A stretch of DNA of 17,417 bases from an uncultured Oscillospiraceae bacterium. Lineage in GTDB: Bacteria > Bacillota_A > Clostridia > Oscillospirales > Oscillospiraceae. Below are positions 7,491 through 15,883 of this stretch, one piece after another (within the stretch, counting starts at the first letter, position 1; each line of letters begins with the position of its first letter). Below the pieces are notes generated by a model that was given only the letters and a program-made list of their open reading frames with translations, searched no databases and was not told the origin of the DNA. The translations under genes were made by a program, and so were the position numbers. The stretch lies in the NCBI GenBank assembly GCA_900769845.1, contig CAAGIF010000116.1:1-17417 (forward strand), in the 5' to 3' direction.

Positions 7491-8552
7491 ATGAGTTATC
7501 TATTTGCCATTTTGGTATTCAGCTTTCTTATCTTTGTTCATGAACTGGGACATTTTGCTGCGGCGAAACTTTCCGGTGTGCAGGTCAATGAATTTTCCAT
7601 GTTCATGGGCCCTGCCATTTTCAAAAAACAGATAGGGGAGACCACATATTCTCTTCGCTGTATTCCTCTTGGGGGATACTGCGCCATGGAGGGTGAGGAC
7701 GAGGATACGGACAATCCCCGCTCCTTCCAGAAAGCTGCCTGGTGGAAGCGGCTGATTATTCTGGTGGCCGGCGCCGGCATGAACTTTATTTCGGGTGTTT
7801 TGCTGTTTGCTGTGCTTTTTATGCCGGCAGACATTCAGACCGTTCCGGTGATCAGTGAATTTACAGATTGCTGCATCTTCAATCATGAGAACGGTCTGGC
7901 TGTTGGGGATGAGTTTCTTGAAATCGACGGAGAGAAGATTTATGTGACCGCCGATGTGGGGATGCTGCTGGAATTCAACGATTCCGGTGTTCATGATATT
8001 GTGGTCCGACGGGGCGAGGAGATTTTGCACTTTGAGGATCTTCCCATGACCCACTCCCATGTTGATGAGAATGGGGAAGAGTACACCCATTATGGTTTTG
8101 TTTATGGCAGCGCGGTGAAGTCTTCCTTTGTTCAAAATGCGAAATTTGTTTGGAACTTTACTGTGGATAATATTCGCAATGTTCGGCTGAGCTTCCAGAT
8201 GCTGCTTTCCGGCAGGGCATCGTTTGCAGATCTTATGGGTCCGGTGGGCATTGTGCAAACCATGTCTGAGGCTGCGGAATCTGCGGATACTGTCCGTATG
8301 GCCATAGAGAACCTTATATATTTTGGGGGATTTCTTTCCATCAATCTGGCAGTTATGAATCTTCTGCCGATTCCTGCGCTGGACGGCGGTCGTGTTGTGG
8401 GCTTGCTTTTGACAACGGCCGTGGAAGCTGTGACCAAGCGGAAGATCAATCCCAAATATGAAGGGTATTTCCATGGGGCAGGTCTGATTCTTCTGCTGAT
8501 CCTGATGGTGATTATTATGTTTAAGGATGTTATTGTAATATTCCGGGGGTGA
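7491..8552 (+). CDS. rseP: RIP metalloprotease, site-2 protease family
   Basis: This is a membrane-embedded zinc protease of the RseP/RasP family, which cleaves transmembrane substrates such as anti-sigma factors and remnant signal peptides. At 353 residues it has the HExxH zinc site in the first helix (HELGH, 17-21), a helix around residues 88-105, a PDZ-like domain at roughly 115-195 (VGDEFLEIDGEKI), and the second zinc motif NLLPIPALDGGR with D298, followed by a C-terminal helix. The ATG follows a GAGG 7 nt upstream. Its place between dxr and ispG is the usual Bacillota arrangement and reflects envelope physiology rather than a pathway role. The substrate cannot be read from the sequence; no anti-sigma gene is nearby. 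Confidence 0.95.
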   Translation: MSYLFAILVFSFLIFVHELGHFAAAKLSGVQVNEFSMFMGPAIFKKQIGETTYSLRCIPLGGYCAMEGEDEDTDNPRSFQKAAWWKRLIILVAGAGMNFISGVLLFAVLFMPADIQTVPVISEFTDCCIFNHENGLAVGDEFLEIDGEKIYVTADVGMLLEFNDSGVHDIVVRRGEEILHFEDLPMTHSHVDENGEEYTHYGFVYGSAVKSSFVQNAKFVWNFTVDNIRNVRLSFQMLLSGRASFADLMGPVGIVQTMSEAAESADTVRMAIENLIYFGGFLSINLAVMNLLPIPALDGGRVVGLLLTTAVEAVTKRKINPKYEGYFHGAGLILLLILMVIIMFKDVIVIFRG

Positions 8553-8556
8553 TTCC

Positions 8557-9594
8557 GTGACCAGACAGATAAATGTGGGCGGCGTTCTCATTGGCGGTGG
8601 CGCGCCTGTTGCGATCCAGTCCATGCTGAATACCAAAACCACGGATGTGGAAAGTTCTATGGAGCAGCTGCGTCAGCTATATGCTGCCGGATGCCAGATC
8701 GCTCGTTTGGCGGTTCCCAATATGGAGTCCGTCCGTGGATTTGCGGAAATTTGTAAGGAAAGTCCACTGCCGCTGGTAGCGGACATTCATTTCGACTATA
8801 AACTGGCTATCGCCGCAGCAGAAGCTGGCGCTTCCAAGATCCGTATCAATCCCGGCAACATTGGCGGGGAAGACCGGGTCAAGGCTGTGGTGGATGTGTG
8901 CAAGGATCGAAAGATCCCCATCCGGATTGGCGTTAATGGCGGCAGCCTGGATAAGAAATTGCTTGAAAAACACGGGCATCCCACCGCAGAAGCACTGGTG
9001 GAAAGCGCTTTTGAGCATCTGGAGCTTCTGGAAAAGTACGGGTTTTATGATACCTGCCTTTCCATGAAATCCTCCACTGTACCCACGATGGTGGCTGCAG
9101 CCCGGCTGTTCCGCAGCCGCTGCGATTACCCCTTGCATATCGGTGTTACGGAGACCGGACCTGTGAAGCAGGGACTTATCAAATCCGCTATGGGAATCGG
9201 CGCTCTGCTGTTGGATGGCATCGGTGACACCATCCGTGTCAGCCTGACCGACGATCCGGTGCAGGAAGTCTACGCAGCCAAGGATATTCTGAAGGCAGCA
9301 GGGCTGCGTAAGGAAGGCGTGAATATTGTTTCCTGCCCCACTTGCGGAAGAACCCGTATTGACCTGATCGGTCTAGTCAATCAGGTGGATGAGGCACTGA
9401 AGGATTGTCAGAAACCCATCACCGTTGCAGTTATGGGCTGCGTGGTCAACGGACCCGGTGAAGCCCGGGAGGCCGACATCGGTATTGCCGGCGGTGACGG
9501 CTGGGGCATGATCTTTGAAAAAGGGGAGCAGGTTGAGAAGCTGCCCTATGATCAGCTTCTGCCTGCGCTGCTGAAACGCATCGAATTGCTATAA
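8557..9594 (+). CDS. ispG: 4-hydroxy-3-methylbut-2-enyl diphosphate synthase (flavodoxin/ferredoxin)
   Basis: IspG (GcpE) reductively opens methylerythritol cyclodiphosphate to HMBPP, the penultimate MEP pathway step, using a [4Fe-4S] cluster. The protein is 345 residues, the compact two-domain form (TIM barrel plus cluster domain). Cluster ligands are C260 and C263 (CPTCGR), C295 (MGCVVNGPGEA) and E302, with the same spacing as E. coli C270, C273, C305 and E312. The start is GTG, 4 nt after the rseP stop, with a G-rich stretch (GGGGGTGA) that spans that stop and can pair with 16S rRNA. Together with dxr it gives two of the seven MEP enzymes in one operon; the others must be elsewhere. Confidence 0.96.
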   Translation: MTRQINVGGVLIGGGAPVAIQSMLNTKTTDVESSMEQLRQLYAAGCQIARLAVPNMESVRGFAEICKESPLPLVADIHFDYKLAIAAAEAGASKIRINPGNIGGEDRVKAVVDVCKDRKIPIRIGVNGGSLDKKLLEKHGHPTAEALVESAFEHLELLEKYGFYDTCLSMKSSTVPTMVAAARLFRSRCDYPLHIGVTETGPVKQGLIKSAMGIGALLLDGIGDTIRVSLTDDPVQEVYAAKDILKAAGLRKEGVNIVSCPTCGRTRIDLIGLVNQVDEALKDCQKPITVAVMGCVVNGPGEAREADIGIAGGDGWGMIFEKGEQVEKLPYDQLLPALLKRIELL

Positions 9595-9597
9595 ATG

Positions 9598-9618
9598 TCG
9601 GGGGCTGCCTGCCCCCGA
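9598..9618 (+). other. GC-rich stem-loop in the ispG-polC gap
   Basis: TCGGGGGC pairs perfectly with GCCCCCGA around a 5-nt loop (TGCCT), beginning 3 nt after the ispG stop. There is no T-tract after it. It lies in the 48-nt gap where many relatives carry proS. It may act as a partial attenuator or a 3'-end stabiliser of upstream mRNA (inference). Confidence 0.6.
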
Positions 9619-9642
9619 ATACCCCCAATCAACGAGGAAATC

Positions 9643-12600
9643 ATGTTAGACAGAGTATTATTTCTAAATATGTTTTCGGACTACGAGCCGCCTGAATCGC
9701 TTTATGAAGCACTTTCTCAGGCGGCTGTTGTTGCTGCGGATATTGATCCAGATACCCGTTCGGTATCTCTTGTGATCCATTCTGACCGATATGTTTCGCG
9801 CAGTGATCTGGATCGAATCCAGACCGATATTCAGGAATGCTACGGCATACGCCGCCTGGAGCTGACCGCCATTCATCCGGCCTCTGAGCTGCATCATATC
9901 CAGCAGGAAGAACTCATGCAGCTGTTTGTCAGCCGTAACTCTATGACCCGTGGTTCTCTGGCCGGAGCCAAGTGGGAATGGAATGATACAGAACTTACGG
10001 CCAAGCTTGTTGCCAACGGCAAGCAGGAGCTGGAGGAACTGGTTCCTTCTGTTCAGCAGGAACTGACAGAGCGGTTTGCCACTGCGGTTACGATCCGGAT
10101 CGAAGCAGGGGAGTGTCTGGACGGTCAGGCGCTCTTTGATGCGGTGGAGGCGATGCGTAGCTCAGTTCGGGTTACTATGCCGGTTTCTGTATCTTCTCCC
10201 AAGGAGGAGAAAAAAGCCGATCCTCAATCCGATACCTTCTTCGGAAAGCCCTTCCGTGGGAGTGTTACGCCCATGAAGGATCTGAATCTGGATATGGGCA
10301 GCGTGATCGTGGAGGGACGGGTCTTCGCCATTGATCATAAGGAACTGAAAAAGCGAAATGCCTGGGTCATTTCCTTTGATATGACGGATAATTACGACTC
10401 GGTCCGGATTAACCGATTCCTGGAAGCTAACGAAGCCAAGCCGGTTCTTGAAAATGTGAAGGAAGGTTCTGTGCTGAAAGTTCAGGGTCGTCTGGAGTTG
10501 AACAGGTATGATAACGAACTTGTTTTGAAGCCTTTTTCCATGATGTCCGGCAATATGTCTGTTCGTAAAGATACCGCAGAGGGCATGAAGCGTGTAGAAT
10601 TGCACCTGCATACCACCATGTCCAATATGGATGCGCTGACCGATGTGGGAGCAGCAGTGAAACAAGCTGCTGCCTGGGGTCATCGGGCCATAGCCATTAC
10701 AGACCACGGCGTTGCTTCTGCCTTCCCGGATGCCATGAAGGCTGCTTCCAAGGCAAAAGTTGCCGGAACGGACGAAAATATCAAGATCATCTACGGCTGC
10801 GAGGGCTACTATGTCAACGATGTGGATGATCGGATCGTAGTTCATGGCAGCCAAAATATGACATTTGATCAGGAGTTTGTAGCGTTTGATCTGGAAACCA
10901 CCGGACTTTCTTCCCGTACCGATCGGATTATTGAAATCGGCGCTGTTCTTATGAAGAATGGCCAGGAAATTGACCGGTTTCAGACTTTTGTCGATCCGGA
11001 AAGAAAGCTGGATCGCAAAATTGTGGATCTGACGGGTATCACCGATGATATGCTGGTGGGTGCGCCTAAGATCGAAGAAGCGCTGCCTAAATTCCTGGAA
11101 TTTATTGGTGACCGTGTTTTGGTCGCTCATAATTCCGATTTTGACACCGGCTTTATCCGGGCGGAGTGCCAGCGCCTGGGGTATTCCTATAACTATACTG
11201 CCGCGGATACATTGATTCTTTCTCAGAATCTGTTGCCTCAGCTCAGCAAGTTCAGGCTGGATGTGGTTTCCAATGCGCTTAGTCTTCCGGATTTTAACCA
11301 TCACCGCGCGGCGGACGATTCTCTTACCTGCGGATTGATCATGCACAGGCTGATGACCAAGCTGGAAGAGGAGCATGACATTCACAATCTGCAGAGCATC
11401 AATCCTGCCATGATGGCACTGCGCTCCAAAGGCCGGATATCCGACCGTCATGCCCGTCATATCATTCTTTATGCCAAAAACCAGGTCGGTCTGCGGAATT
11501 TGTATCATCTGATCTCCGAGTCCAACCTGAAGTATTTTAAGAGAGTGCCCCGAATTCCGAAATCCGAACTGATGCGGCTTCGGGAGGGAATCCTCATCGG
11601 CTCTGCCTGTGAGGCGGGCGAGCTATTCCAGGCAATCCTGGACAAAAAGAGTGAGGACGAACTGAAGCGCCTGGCTTCTTTCTATGATTTTCTGGAAATC
11701 CAACCCCTTGCCAACAATATGTTCATGCTTGCCAAGGGCATGGCGAAGGATGTGGAGGAACTTCGTTCCTACAACCGTACCATTGTGCGCCTGGGTGAGG
11801 AACTGGGTATTCCCGTTATTGCCACCGGCGATGTCCATTTCCTGAATCCTGAGGACGAGATATTCCGGCATATTCTCCTTGCAACCAAGGGCTTTGAAGA
11901 TGCAGATAAGGAAAATCCCCTTTATTTCCGCACAACGGACGAGATGCTTCGGGAGTTCTCCTATCTGGGAGAAGAAAAGGCACATGAAATCGTTGTGAAA
12001 AATCCCAACATGGTTGCAGATATGGTGGAATCCCTGCGTCCTGTGCCTAAGAATCTTTTCGCGCCCAAGATCGAAAATTCTGTGGAGGATCTGAAATCTC
12101 TGGTCTATGGAAAATTCCATAGGCTCTACGGAGAGAATCCTCCGGAGCTTTTTGTGAAGCGTGTGGAAACAGAACTCAATGACATTATTTCCTGTCATTA
12201 TGATGTGATCTACATGTCCGCCCAGAAGCTGGTGCAGAACAGTCTGGAGAACGGTTATCTGGTGGGCTCCCGTGGTTCTGTCGGTTCTTCCATTGTTGCC
12301 TATATGTCGGGTATTACCGAGGTTAATTCCTTCCCGCCCCATTACCGCTGCCCGAATCCGGAGTGCAAGCACACCATTCTGGATGTACCCAAAGAATATA
12401 ATTGCGGCGCAGACCTGCCGGATATGAATTGCCCCAAGTGCGGACATACTCTGGAGAAGGATGGCTTCAATATTCCTTTTGAGACCTTCCTTGGTTTTGG
12501 CGGTGATAAGGTACCGGATATCGATCTGAACTTCTCCGGCGAATACCAGGCGGAAGCCCATAAATACTGTATTTCCATGTTTGGCGCCTCCCATGTGTTC

Positions 12601-13941
12601 CGGGCCGGCACCATTGGTACTGTGGCAGAGAAAACTGCCTTTGGCTATGTGAAGAAGTACCTGCAGGAGCGGGGAAAAACCGCCACCAAGGCAGAAGAAG
12701 CCAGACTTGCCGCCGGCTGCGTGGGTGTTCGCCGGACAACAGGACAGCATCCCGGCGGTCTGGTGGTAATTCCCCAGGAAAATGAGATATGGGATTTCTG
12801 CCCGGTTCAGCATCCCGCAGACGATCCCAATGCCGACCAGATCACCACCCATTTTGAATATCACTCCATGGAAGAAAATCTTCTAAAGCTGGATATGTTG
12901 GGTCACGATGATCCTACCATGATCCGCATGATGGAGGATATGACCGGGGTGGATGCCAAGACGATTCCTCTGGATGATAAGGAGACCATGTCGATTTTTA
13001 CGGAGTCCAAAGTTTTGGGCTATGAAAACGACAAGCTTCTTGGCCCCACCGGAGCTGTTGGCGTTCCCGAATTTAACACCCGCTTTACCCGCGGCGTTTT
13101 GTTGGACACCATGCCCACAAAATTTGATTTCCTGGTGCGGATCTCCGGCTACACCCACGGCACGGATGTGTGGCTGGGCAACGCCCGGGATCTGATCACA
13201 TCCAAGACCGCCACGGTGGACGGCACCATTGGCTGTCGTGACGATATTATGATTTACCTGATCTCCTGCGGACTGCCGGAGAAGCGGGCTTTTAAGATCA
13301 TGGAGTCTGTCCGTAAGGGCAGAGGTCTGCCTCCCGGCGCGGAGGAGGAAATGATCGAAGTAGGCGTTCCGGATTGGTATATTGGATCCTGCAAAAAAAT
13401 CAAGTATTTGTTCCCCAAGGCCCATGCGGTTGCTTATGTTATGATGGCATTCCGGATCGCTTGGTTTAAGGTTCACTATCCTCTGGCTTTCTATGCGGCC
13501 TATTTCTACCGCCGCAGCCAGAAGGGCGGCTTTGATGCAGCGCTGATGACCGGTGGGCTGGACTCGGTATTGGCGAATATAAATGCCATTGATAATAACG
13601 AGGATGCCACTGCCAAGGATGAAGATTTGCTGACGACCCTGGAAGTTGTTTATGAATTCTATCTTCGCGGCTTTGAATTCCTTCCCATCAGTATTTATGA
13701 TTCCCATGCCACCAAGTTCCTGATCAAGGACGGTAAGATTCTGCCGCCTTTTGTCGCGGTTTCCGGTCTGGGTGAAAGCGCAGCCTGGGATTTGATGGAG
13801 GGCAGAAAGGGTAAACAATTCCTCTCCATTGAGGAAATTGCCGCCGCTTGCCCCAAGGTTTCCAAGACCCATATCCAGATGCTGAAGGATGCCGGCGCAT
13901 TCGGAGATCTTCCCGATACCAGCCAGGTCAGTTTCTTTTGA
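9643..13941 (+). CDS. polC: DNA polymerase III subunit alpha, Gram-positive PolC type
   Basis: PolC is the main replicative polymerase of low-GC Gram-positives, with built-in 3'-5' proofreading. The frame gives 1432 residues, full length. Domains in order: N-terminal domain (1 to about 200); OB fold (about 220-310); PHP domain from HLH at 321-323, split by a DEDDh exonuclease with D416/E418 (FDLETTG), D501 (HNSDFD) and H553/D558; then the polymerase core with GSRGSVGSS. A cysteine cluster begins at C903/C908 and ends in NCPKCG, a probable structural zinc site. The palm aspartates are D959, D961 (PDIDLN) and D1084 (LKLDMLG). ATG at 9643 is chosen for its GAGGAAA site; an ATG at 9595 would translate the intergenic hairpin. 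All catalytic residues are present. No terminator is visible after the stop. Confidence 0.97.
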   Translation: MLDRVLFLNMFSDYEPPESLYEALSQAAVVAADIDPDTRSVSLVIHSDRYVSRSDLDRIQTDIQECYGIRRLELTAIHPASELHHIQQEELMQLFVSRNSMTRGSLAGAKWEWNDTELTAKLVANGKQELEELVPSVQQELTERFATAVTIRIEAGECLDGQALFDAVEAMRSSVRVTMPVSVSSPKEEKKADPQSDTFFGKPFRGSVTPMKDLNLDMGSVIVEGRVFAIDHKELKKRNAWVISFDMTDNYDSVRINRFLEANEAKPVLENVKEGSVLKVQGRLELNRYDNELVLKPFSMMSGNMSVRKDTAEGMKRVELHLHTTMSNMDALTDVGAAVKQAAAWGHRAIAITDHGVASAFPDAMKAASKAKVAGTDENIKIIYGCEGYYVNDVDDRIVVHGSQNMTFDQEFVAFDLETTGLSSRTDRIIEIGAVLMKNGQEIDRFQTFVDPERKLDRKIVDLTGITDDMLVGAPKIEEALPKFLEFIGDRVLVAHNSDFDTGFIRAECQRLGYSYNYTAADTLILSQNLLPQLSKFRLDVVSNALSLPDFNHHRAADDSLTCGLIMHRLMTKLEEEHDIHNLQSINPAMMALRSKGRISDRHARHIILYAKNQVGLRNLYHLISESNLKYFKRVPRIPKSELMRLREGILIGSACEAGELFQAILDKKSEDELKRLASFYDFLEIQPLANNMFMLAKGMAKDVEELRSYNRTIVRLGEELGIPVIATGDVHFLNPEDEIFRHILLATKGFEDADKENPLYFRTTDEMLREFSYLGEEKAHEIVVKNPNMVADMVESLRPVPKNLFAPKIENSVEDLKSLVYGKFHRLYGENPPELFVKRVETELNDIISCHYDVIYMSAQKLVQNSLENGYLVGSRGSVGSSIVAYMSGITEVNSFPPHYRCPNPECKHTILDVPKEYNCGADLPDMNCPKCGHTLEKDGFNIPFETFLGFGGDKVPDIDLNFSGEYQAEAHKYCISMFGASHVFRAGTIGTVAEKTAFGYVKKYLQERGKTATKAEEARLAAGCVGVRRTTGQHPGGLVVIPQENEIWDFCPVQHPADDPNADQITTHFEYHSMEENLLKLDMLGHDDPTMIRMMEDMTGVDAKTIPLDDKETMSIFTESKVLGYENDKLLGPTGAVGVPEFNTRFTRGVLLDTMPTKFDFLVRISGYTHGTDVWLGNARDLITSKTATVDGTIGCRDDIMIYLISCGLPEKRAFKIMESVRKGRGLPPGAEEEMIEVGVPDWYIGSCKKIKYLFPKAHAVAYVMMAFRIAWFKVHYPLAFYAAYFYRRSQKGGFDAALMTGGLDSVLANINAIDNNEDATAKDEDLLTTLEVVYEFYLRGFEFLPISIYDSHATKFLIKDGKILPPFVAVSGLGESAAWDLMEGRKGKQFLSIEEIAAACPKVSKTHIQMLKDAGAFGDLPDTSQVSFF

Positions 13942-13958
13942 TCTTTTCCTGTTCAGTA

Positions 13959-13987
13959 TTGCAAAAAAACTTCCAATGTGCTATACT
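13959..13987 (+). promoter_or_regulatory. Predicted sigma-A promoter of the phosphorylase gene
   Basis: TTGCAA (13959-13964) and TATACT (13982-13987) are separated by 17 bp, directly after polC. The expected start near 13994 gives a leader of about 26 nt. The gene can therefore be transcribed independently of the polC cluster. Confidence 0.78.
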
Positions 13988-14019
13988 CATTTTATCAATT
14001 TTGAATAAGGGTGATTATT

Positions 14020-14790
14020 ATGCAAGCTACAGAAAAACAGTTCCATATTCACTGCACAGAGGGCGACGTTGGCCGCTATGTGATCCTGCCCGGCGACCCC
14101 GGTCGCTGCGAGGCCATCGCTCAGCATTTTGACAATCCTGTACATATCGGCATGAACCGGGAATACAACATTTGGACCGGCACTCTGCTGGGTGAGAAGG
14201 TTTCCGTCTGCTCCACCGGTATCGGCGGCCCCTCTGCATCCATTGCTATGGAAGAGCTGGTGAAAATCGGCGCGGATACCTTTGTCCGCGTTGGCACCTG
14301 CGGCGGCATCCACCTGGATGTGCAGCCCGGCGATGTTGTGGTTGCCACCGGTGCTATCCGGTATGAGCATACCTCCATGGAATATGCCCCCATTGAATTC
14401 CCCGCCGTTTCCGACCTGGGTATTGCCAACGCTCTGATGGAAGCAGGTAAGGAGATGGGCTACCGGATGCATGCAGGCGTTGTCCAGTGCAAGGACTCCT
14501 TCTACGGTCAGCACAGCCCTGAGAAGTCCCCTGTGTACTATGAACTGCAGCAGAAGTGGGAAAGCTGGAAACGTCTTGGCGTTTTGGCCAGCGAGATGGA
14601 ATCTTCCGCTCTGTTTGTGGTTGCCGCCGCTCTTGGCGTCCGCTGCGGCAGCTGCTTCCATGTTATCTGGAATCAGGAGCGTGAAAAGGCAGGCCTGTTT
14701 ATGCCCATGACCGAAGACACCTCCGGCGCTATAAAAGTGGGCATCGAAGCGCTTAAGAAGCTGATTGCCGAAGATCAGAAGAAGAAATAA
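14020..14790 (+). CDS. udp: Uridine phosphorylase-family nucleoside phosphorylase
   Basis: Members of this NP-I family split nucleosides with phosphate to give a free base and ribose-1-phosphate. The 256-residue length matches Udp (253 in E. coli). Motifs are GDPGR (25-29, phosphate), STGIGGPS (65-72), RVGTCGG (90-96, phosphate and ribose) and SEMESSAL (191-198, ribose-binding Met-Glu). The base-binding loop reads [11 protein letters not shown] at 159-169, so the Gln is kept (Q164) but the Arg that contacts uracil in E. coli Udp (Q166/R168) is not at the matching place. Uridine is still the best guess but another pyrimidine or deoxynucleoside is possible. ATG at 14020 has AAGGGTG ideally placed; the in-frame GTG at 14011 is part of that ribosome site. 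It has its own promoter and terminator, so it is monocistronic. Confidence 0.88.
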   Translation: MQATEKQFHIHCTEGDVGRYVILPGDPGRCEAIAQHFDNPVHIGMNREYNIWTGTLLGEKVSVCSTGIGGPSASIAMEELVKIGADTFVRVGTCGGIHLDVQPGDVVVATGAIRYEHTSMEYAPIEFPAVSDLGIANALMEAGKEMGYRMHAGVVQCKDSFYGQHSPEKSPVYYELQQKWESWKRLGVLASEMESSALFVVAAALGVRCGSCFHVIWNQEREKAGLFMPMTEDTSGAIKVGIEALKKLIAEDQKKK

Positions 14791-14795
14791 TGTTT

Positions 14796-14829
14796 AAACG
14801 CCGTACAGCAGATCTGCTGTACGGCGTTT
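14796..14829 (+). terminator. Intrinsic terminator after the phosphorylase gene
   Basis: The sequence is a perfect 34-bp palindrome (17 bases each side, centre AGATCT), forming a stem of about 15 bp with a GATC loop. It starts 5 nt after the stop and runs into CTTTTGTT. It may also shield the minus-strand gene ending at 14836, although the minus-strand tail is poorer. Confidence 0.88.
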
Positions 14830-14835
14830 CTTTTG

Positions 14836-15390
14836 TTATTTGAATGAAAAGTGATCCCGGATGATCTGGGCGGCTTCGGATGCAGAAATATTCCCGTTTT
14901 CCAATCGTAGATAGTTTTGGAAAGTTATTTCTCCCTGAAGACTTTCGCAGCGATATTTGTCATCAGCATGAAGCAGCCGCTGATTGGAAACATCAATATC
15001 CCGTTTGGATGCCTTGTGCTTCATCCGGTTTTCCGTTGCATTTCGCTGCAGACGAACCTCCTGGGGAGCAATCAGCTCCACATAGTAGACATCTTCGTCC
15101 GGAATGGAAAACATATTCCGGATATTGGCTACATAATCCCAGTCGGATTGCTGATCAAAGGCCCACATATAGGTAAAGATGATGCCATAATTATCTGTTT
15201 TTGCAAATTCTTCCAGTATAACCCTGCGCAGCTGTGCGATCACATCAGAACGGAATTCTCCGAAAACCTCCAGAACGGGTTCGATCATCATGTGGTTATG
15301 GAACAGACGGAAAGAAGTGATCTTCGTCAACTCCTGGCCGACGGTCATTTTACCCACAGCGCTGTTGCCGAATAAAAACATCAGTTTCAT
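14836..15390 (-). CDS. P-loop kinase-like NTPase
   Basis: The 184-residue protein starts with a strand and a Walker A loop, MFLFGNSAVGKMT (G8 to T16), close to its N-terminus as in small-molecule kinases of the shikimate/adenylate kinase type. A conserved-looking FHNHMMIEPV block (30-39) may form the substrate pocket. The basic stretch RLQRNATENRMKHKASKRD (113-131) resembles a LID with arginines that contact the phosphates. Such proteins are often labelled AAA family ATPase or shikimate kinase-like, without known substrate. Chorismate-pathway shikimate kinase motifs are not evident, so I give no symbol. It follows the thioesterase gene after 13 nt, with only a weak AGGT ribosome site, implying one transcript. 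Its composition is somewhat more AT-rich than the core genes. Confidence 0.7.
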   Translation of the reverse strand: MKLMFLFGNSAVGKMTVGQELTKITSFRLFHNHMMIEPVLEVFGEFRSDVIAQLRRVILEEFAKTDNYGIIFTYMWAFDQQSDWDYVANIRNMFSIPDEDVYYVELIAPQEVRLQRNATENRMKHKASKRDIDVSNQRLLHADDKYRCESLQGEITFQNYLRLENGNISASEAAQIIRDHFSFK

Positions 15391-15403
15391 GGCGTGTTAC
15401 CTG

Positions 15404-15790
15404 TCACAGCTTGTCGTATGCCTTATCCAGAAATTTCTGAATAGGGACAATGACACGCTTATGTATTCCTTCGCCGATGAGACCGGCTTCGTCATAGGCG
15501 CGGACGGCGAAGGTAATGACCTTACCATCTATGGCGGTAACCTCCGCCTCAGCCCGGACATCCAGACCCACAGGGGTTGCGGACAGATGTTTTACATCCA
15601 GCTCAATTCCCACGGTGGTTTTCATTTCATCCATTGCTCCTGCTATTGCCTCGCAGGCGGCGCCTTCCATTAGAGCAACCATACAGGGGGTAGCGTAGAC
15701 CAGCAGGCTGCCGGAGCCAACCTCCAGCGCGGTATCCTCCCGTTCGACAGTTGTGAAAACTTCACCTTTCATTCCTACGGTAATTTCCAT
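15404..15790 (-). CDS. FlK-like hotdog-fold acyl-CoA thioesterase
   Basis: This 128-residue hotdog protein resembles fluoroacetyl-CoA thioesterase FlK and its large housekeeping family. The proposed catalytic residues are Thr34 (YATPCMV), Glu42 (LMEGAA) and His68 (VKHLSATPVG). Their spacing, 8 and then 26 residues, is identical to Thr42, Glu50 and His76 of FlK. The central helix ATPCMVALMEGAACEAI and the strand LDVRAEAEVTAIDGKVITFAVRAYDE are family hallmarks. Fluoroacetate is very unlikely as the natural substrate in this context; hydrolysis of a small acyl-CoA is the reasonable call. It is first in a two-gene minus-strand unit, driven by a strong TTGACA/TATATT promoter overlapped by an inverted repeat, and has an AAAGGA ribosome site upstream. 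Confidence 0.82.
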   Translation of the reverse strand: MEITVGMKGEVFTTVEREDTALEVGSGSLLVYATPCMVALMEGAACEAIAGAMDEMKTTVGIELDVKHLSATPVGLDVRAEAEVTAIDGKVITFAVRAYDEAGLIGEGIHKRVIVPIQKFLDKAYDKL

Positions 15791-15807
15791 AATAGCTCAC
15801 ATCCTTT

Positions 15808-15837
15808 CCCTGCCAATATATCGTAAAATTGGCAGGG
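15808..15837. promoter_or_regulatory. Perfect inverted repeat, candidate operator
   Basis: CCCTGCCAAT (15808-15817) and ATTGGCAGGG (15828-15837) are exact reverse complements around a 10-nt centre. The two arms are 20 bp apart centre to centre, about two helical turns, as expected for a dimeric regulator. The right arm fills the spacer next to the thioesterase -35 box, and the left arm overlaps its -10 box and start. The site's centre lies about 67 bp upstream of the predicted pncB start. No regulator gene is visible in the window. Confidence 0.65.
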
Positions 15838-15843
15838 TGTCAA
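15815..15843 (-). promoter_or_regulatory. Predicted sigma-A promoter of the thioesterase-kinase unit
   Basis: On the minus strand a perfect TTGACA (15838-15843) and TATATT (15815-15820) have a 17-bp spacer. This is the best -35 box in the window. The expected start is near 15808. The inverted repeat lies wholly inside the promoter. Confidence 0.82.
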
Positions 15844-15854
15844 TGAAAAAAGGA

Positions 15855-15883
15855 TTGCTATTTTTGTATATTAGAATTATAAT
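15855..15883 (+). promoter_or_regulatory. Predicted sigma-A promoter of pncB
   Basis: TTGCTA (15855-15860) and a perfect TATAAT (15878-15883) are separated by 17 bp, pointing away from the thioesterase promoter. The predicted start near 15890 leaves a leader of about 23 nt that contains the AGGTG ribosome site. Confidence 0.82.

Noticed and set aside
7500..8642. 380-codon minus-strand frame opposite rseP
   Set aside because: The plus strand encodes HELGH and LPIPALDGGR zinc motifs in a complete RseP; the antisense frame is His/Asn/Lys-rich with no domain or start signal.
9595..9642. Earlier ATG for polC directly after the ispG stop
   Set aside because: It would add 16 residues encoded by the GC-rich hairpin and has no suitable ribosome site, while the ATG at 9643 has GAGGAAA upstream and gives the usual PolC N-terminus.
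10162..12864. Long minus-strand open frames (413-448 codons) opposite polC
   Set aside because: They lie wholly inside polC, whose domains and catalytic residues are complete on the other strand. Their translations are low-complexity, His/Gly/Ile-rich shadow sequence with no ribosome sites.
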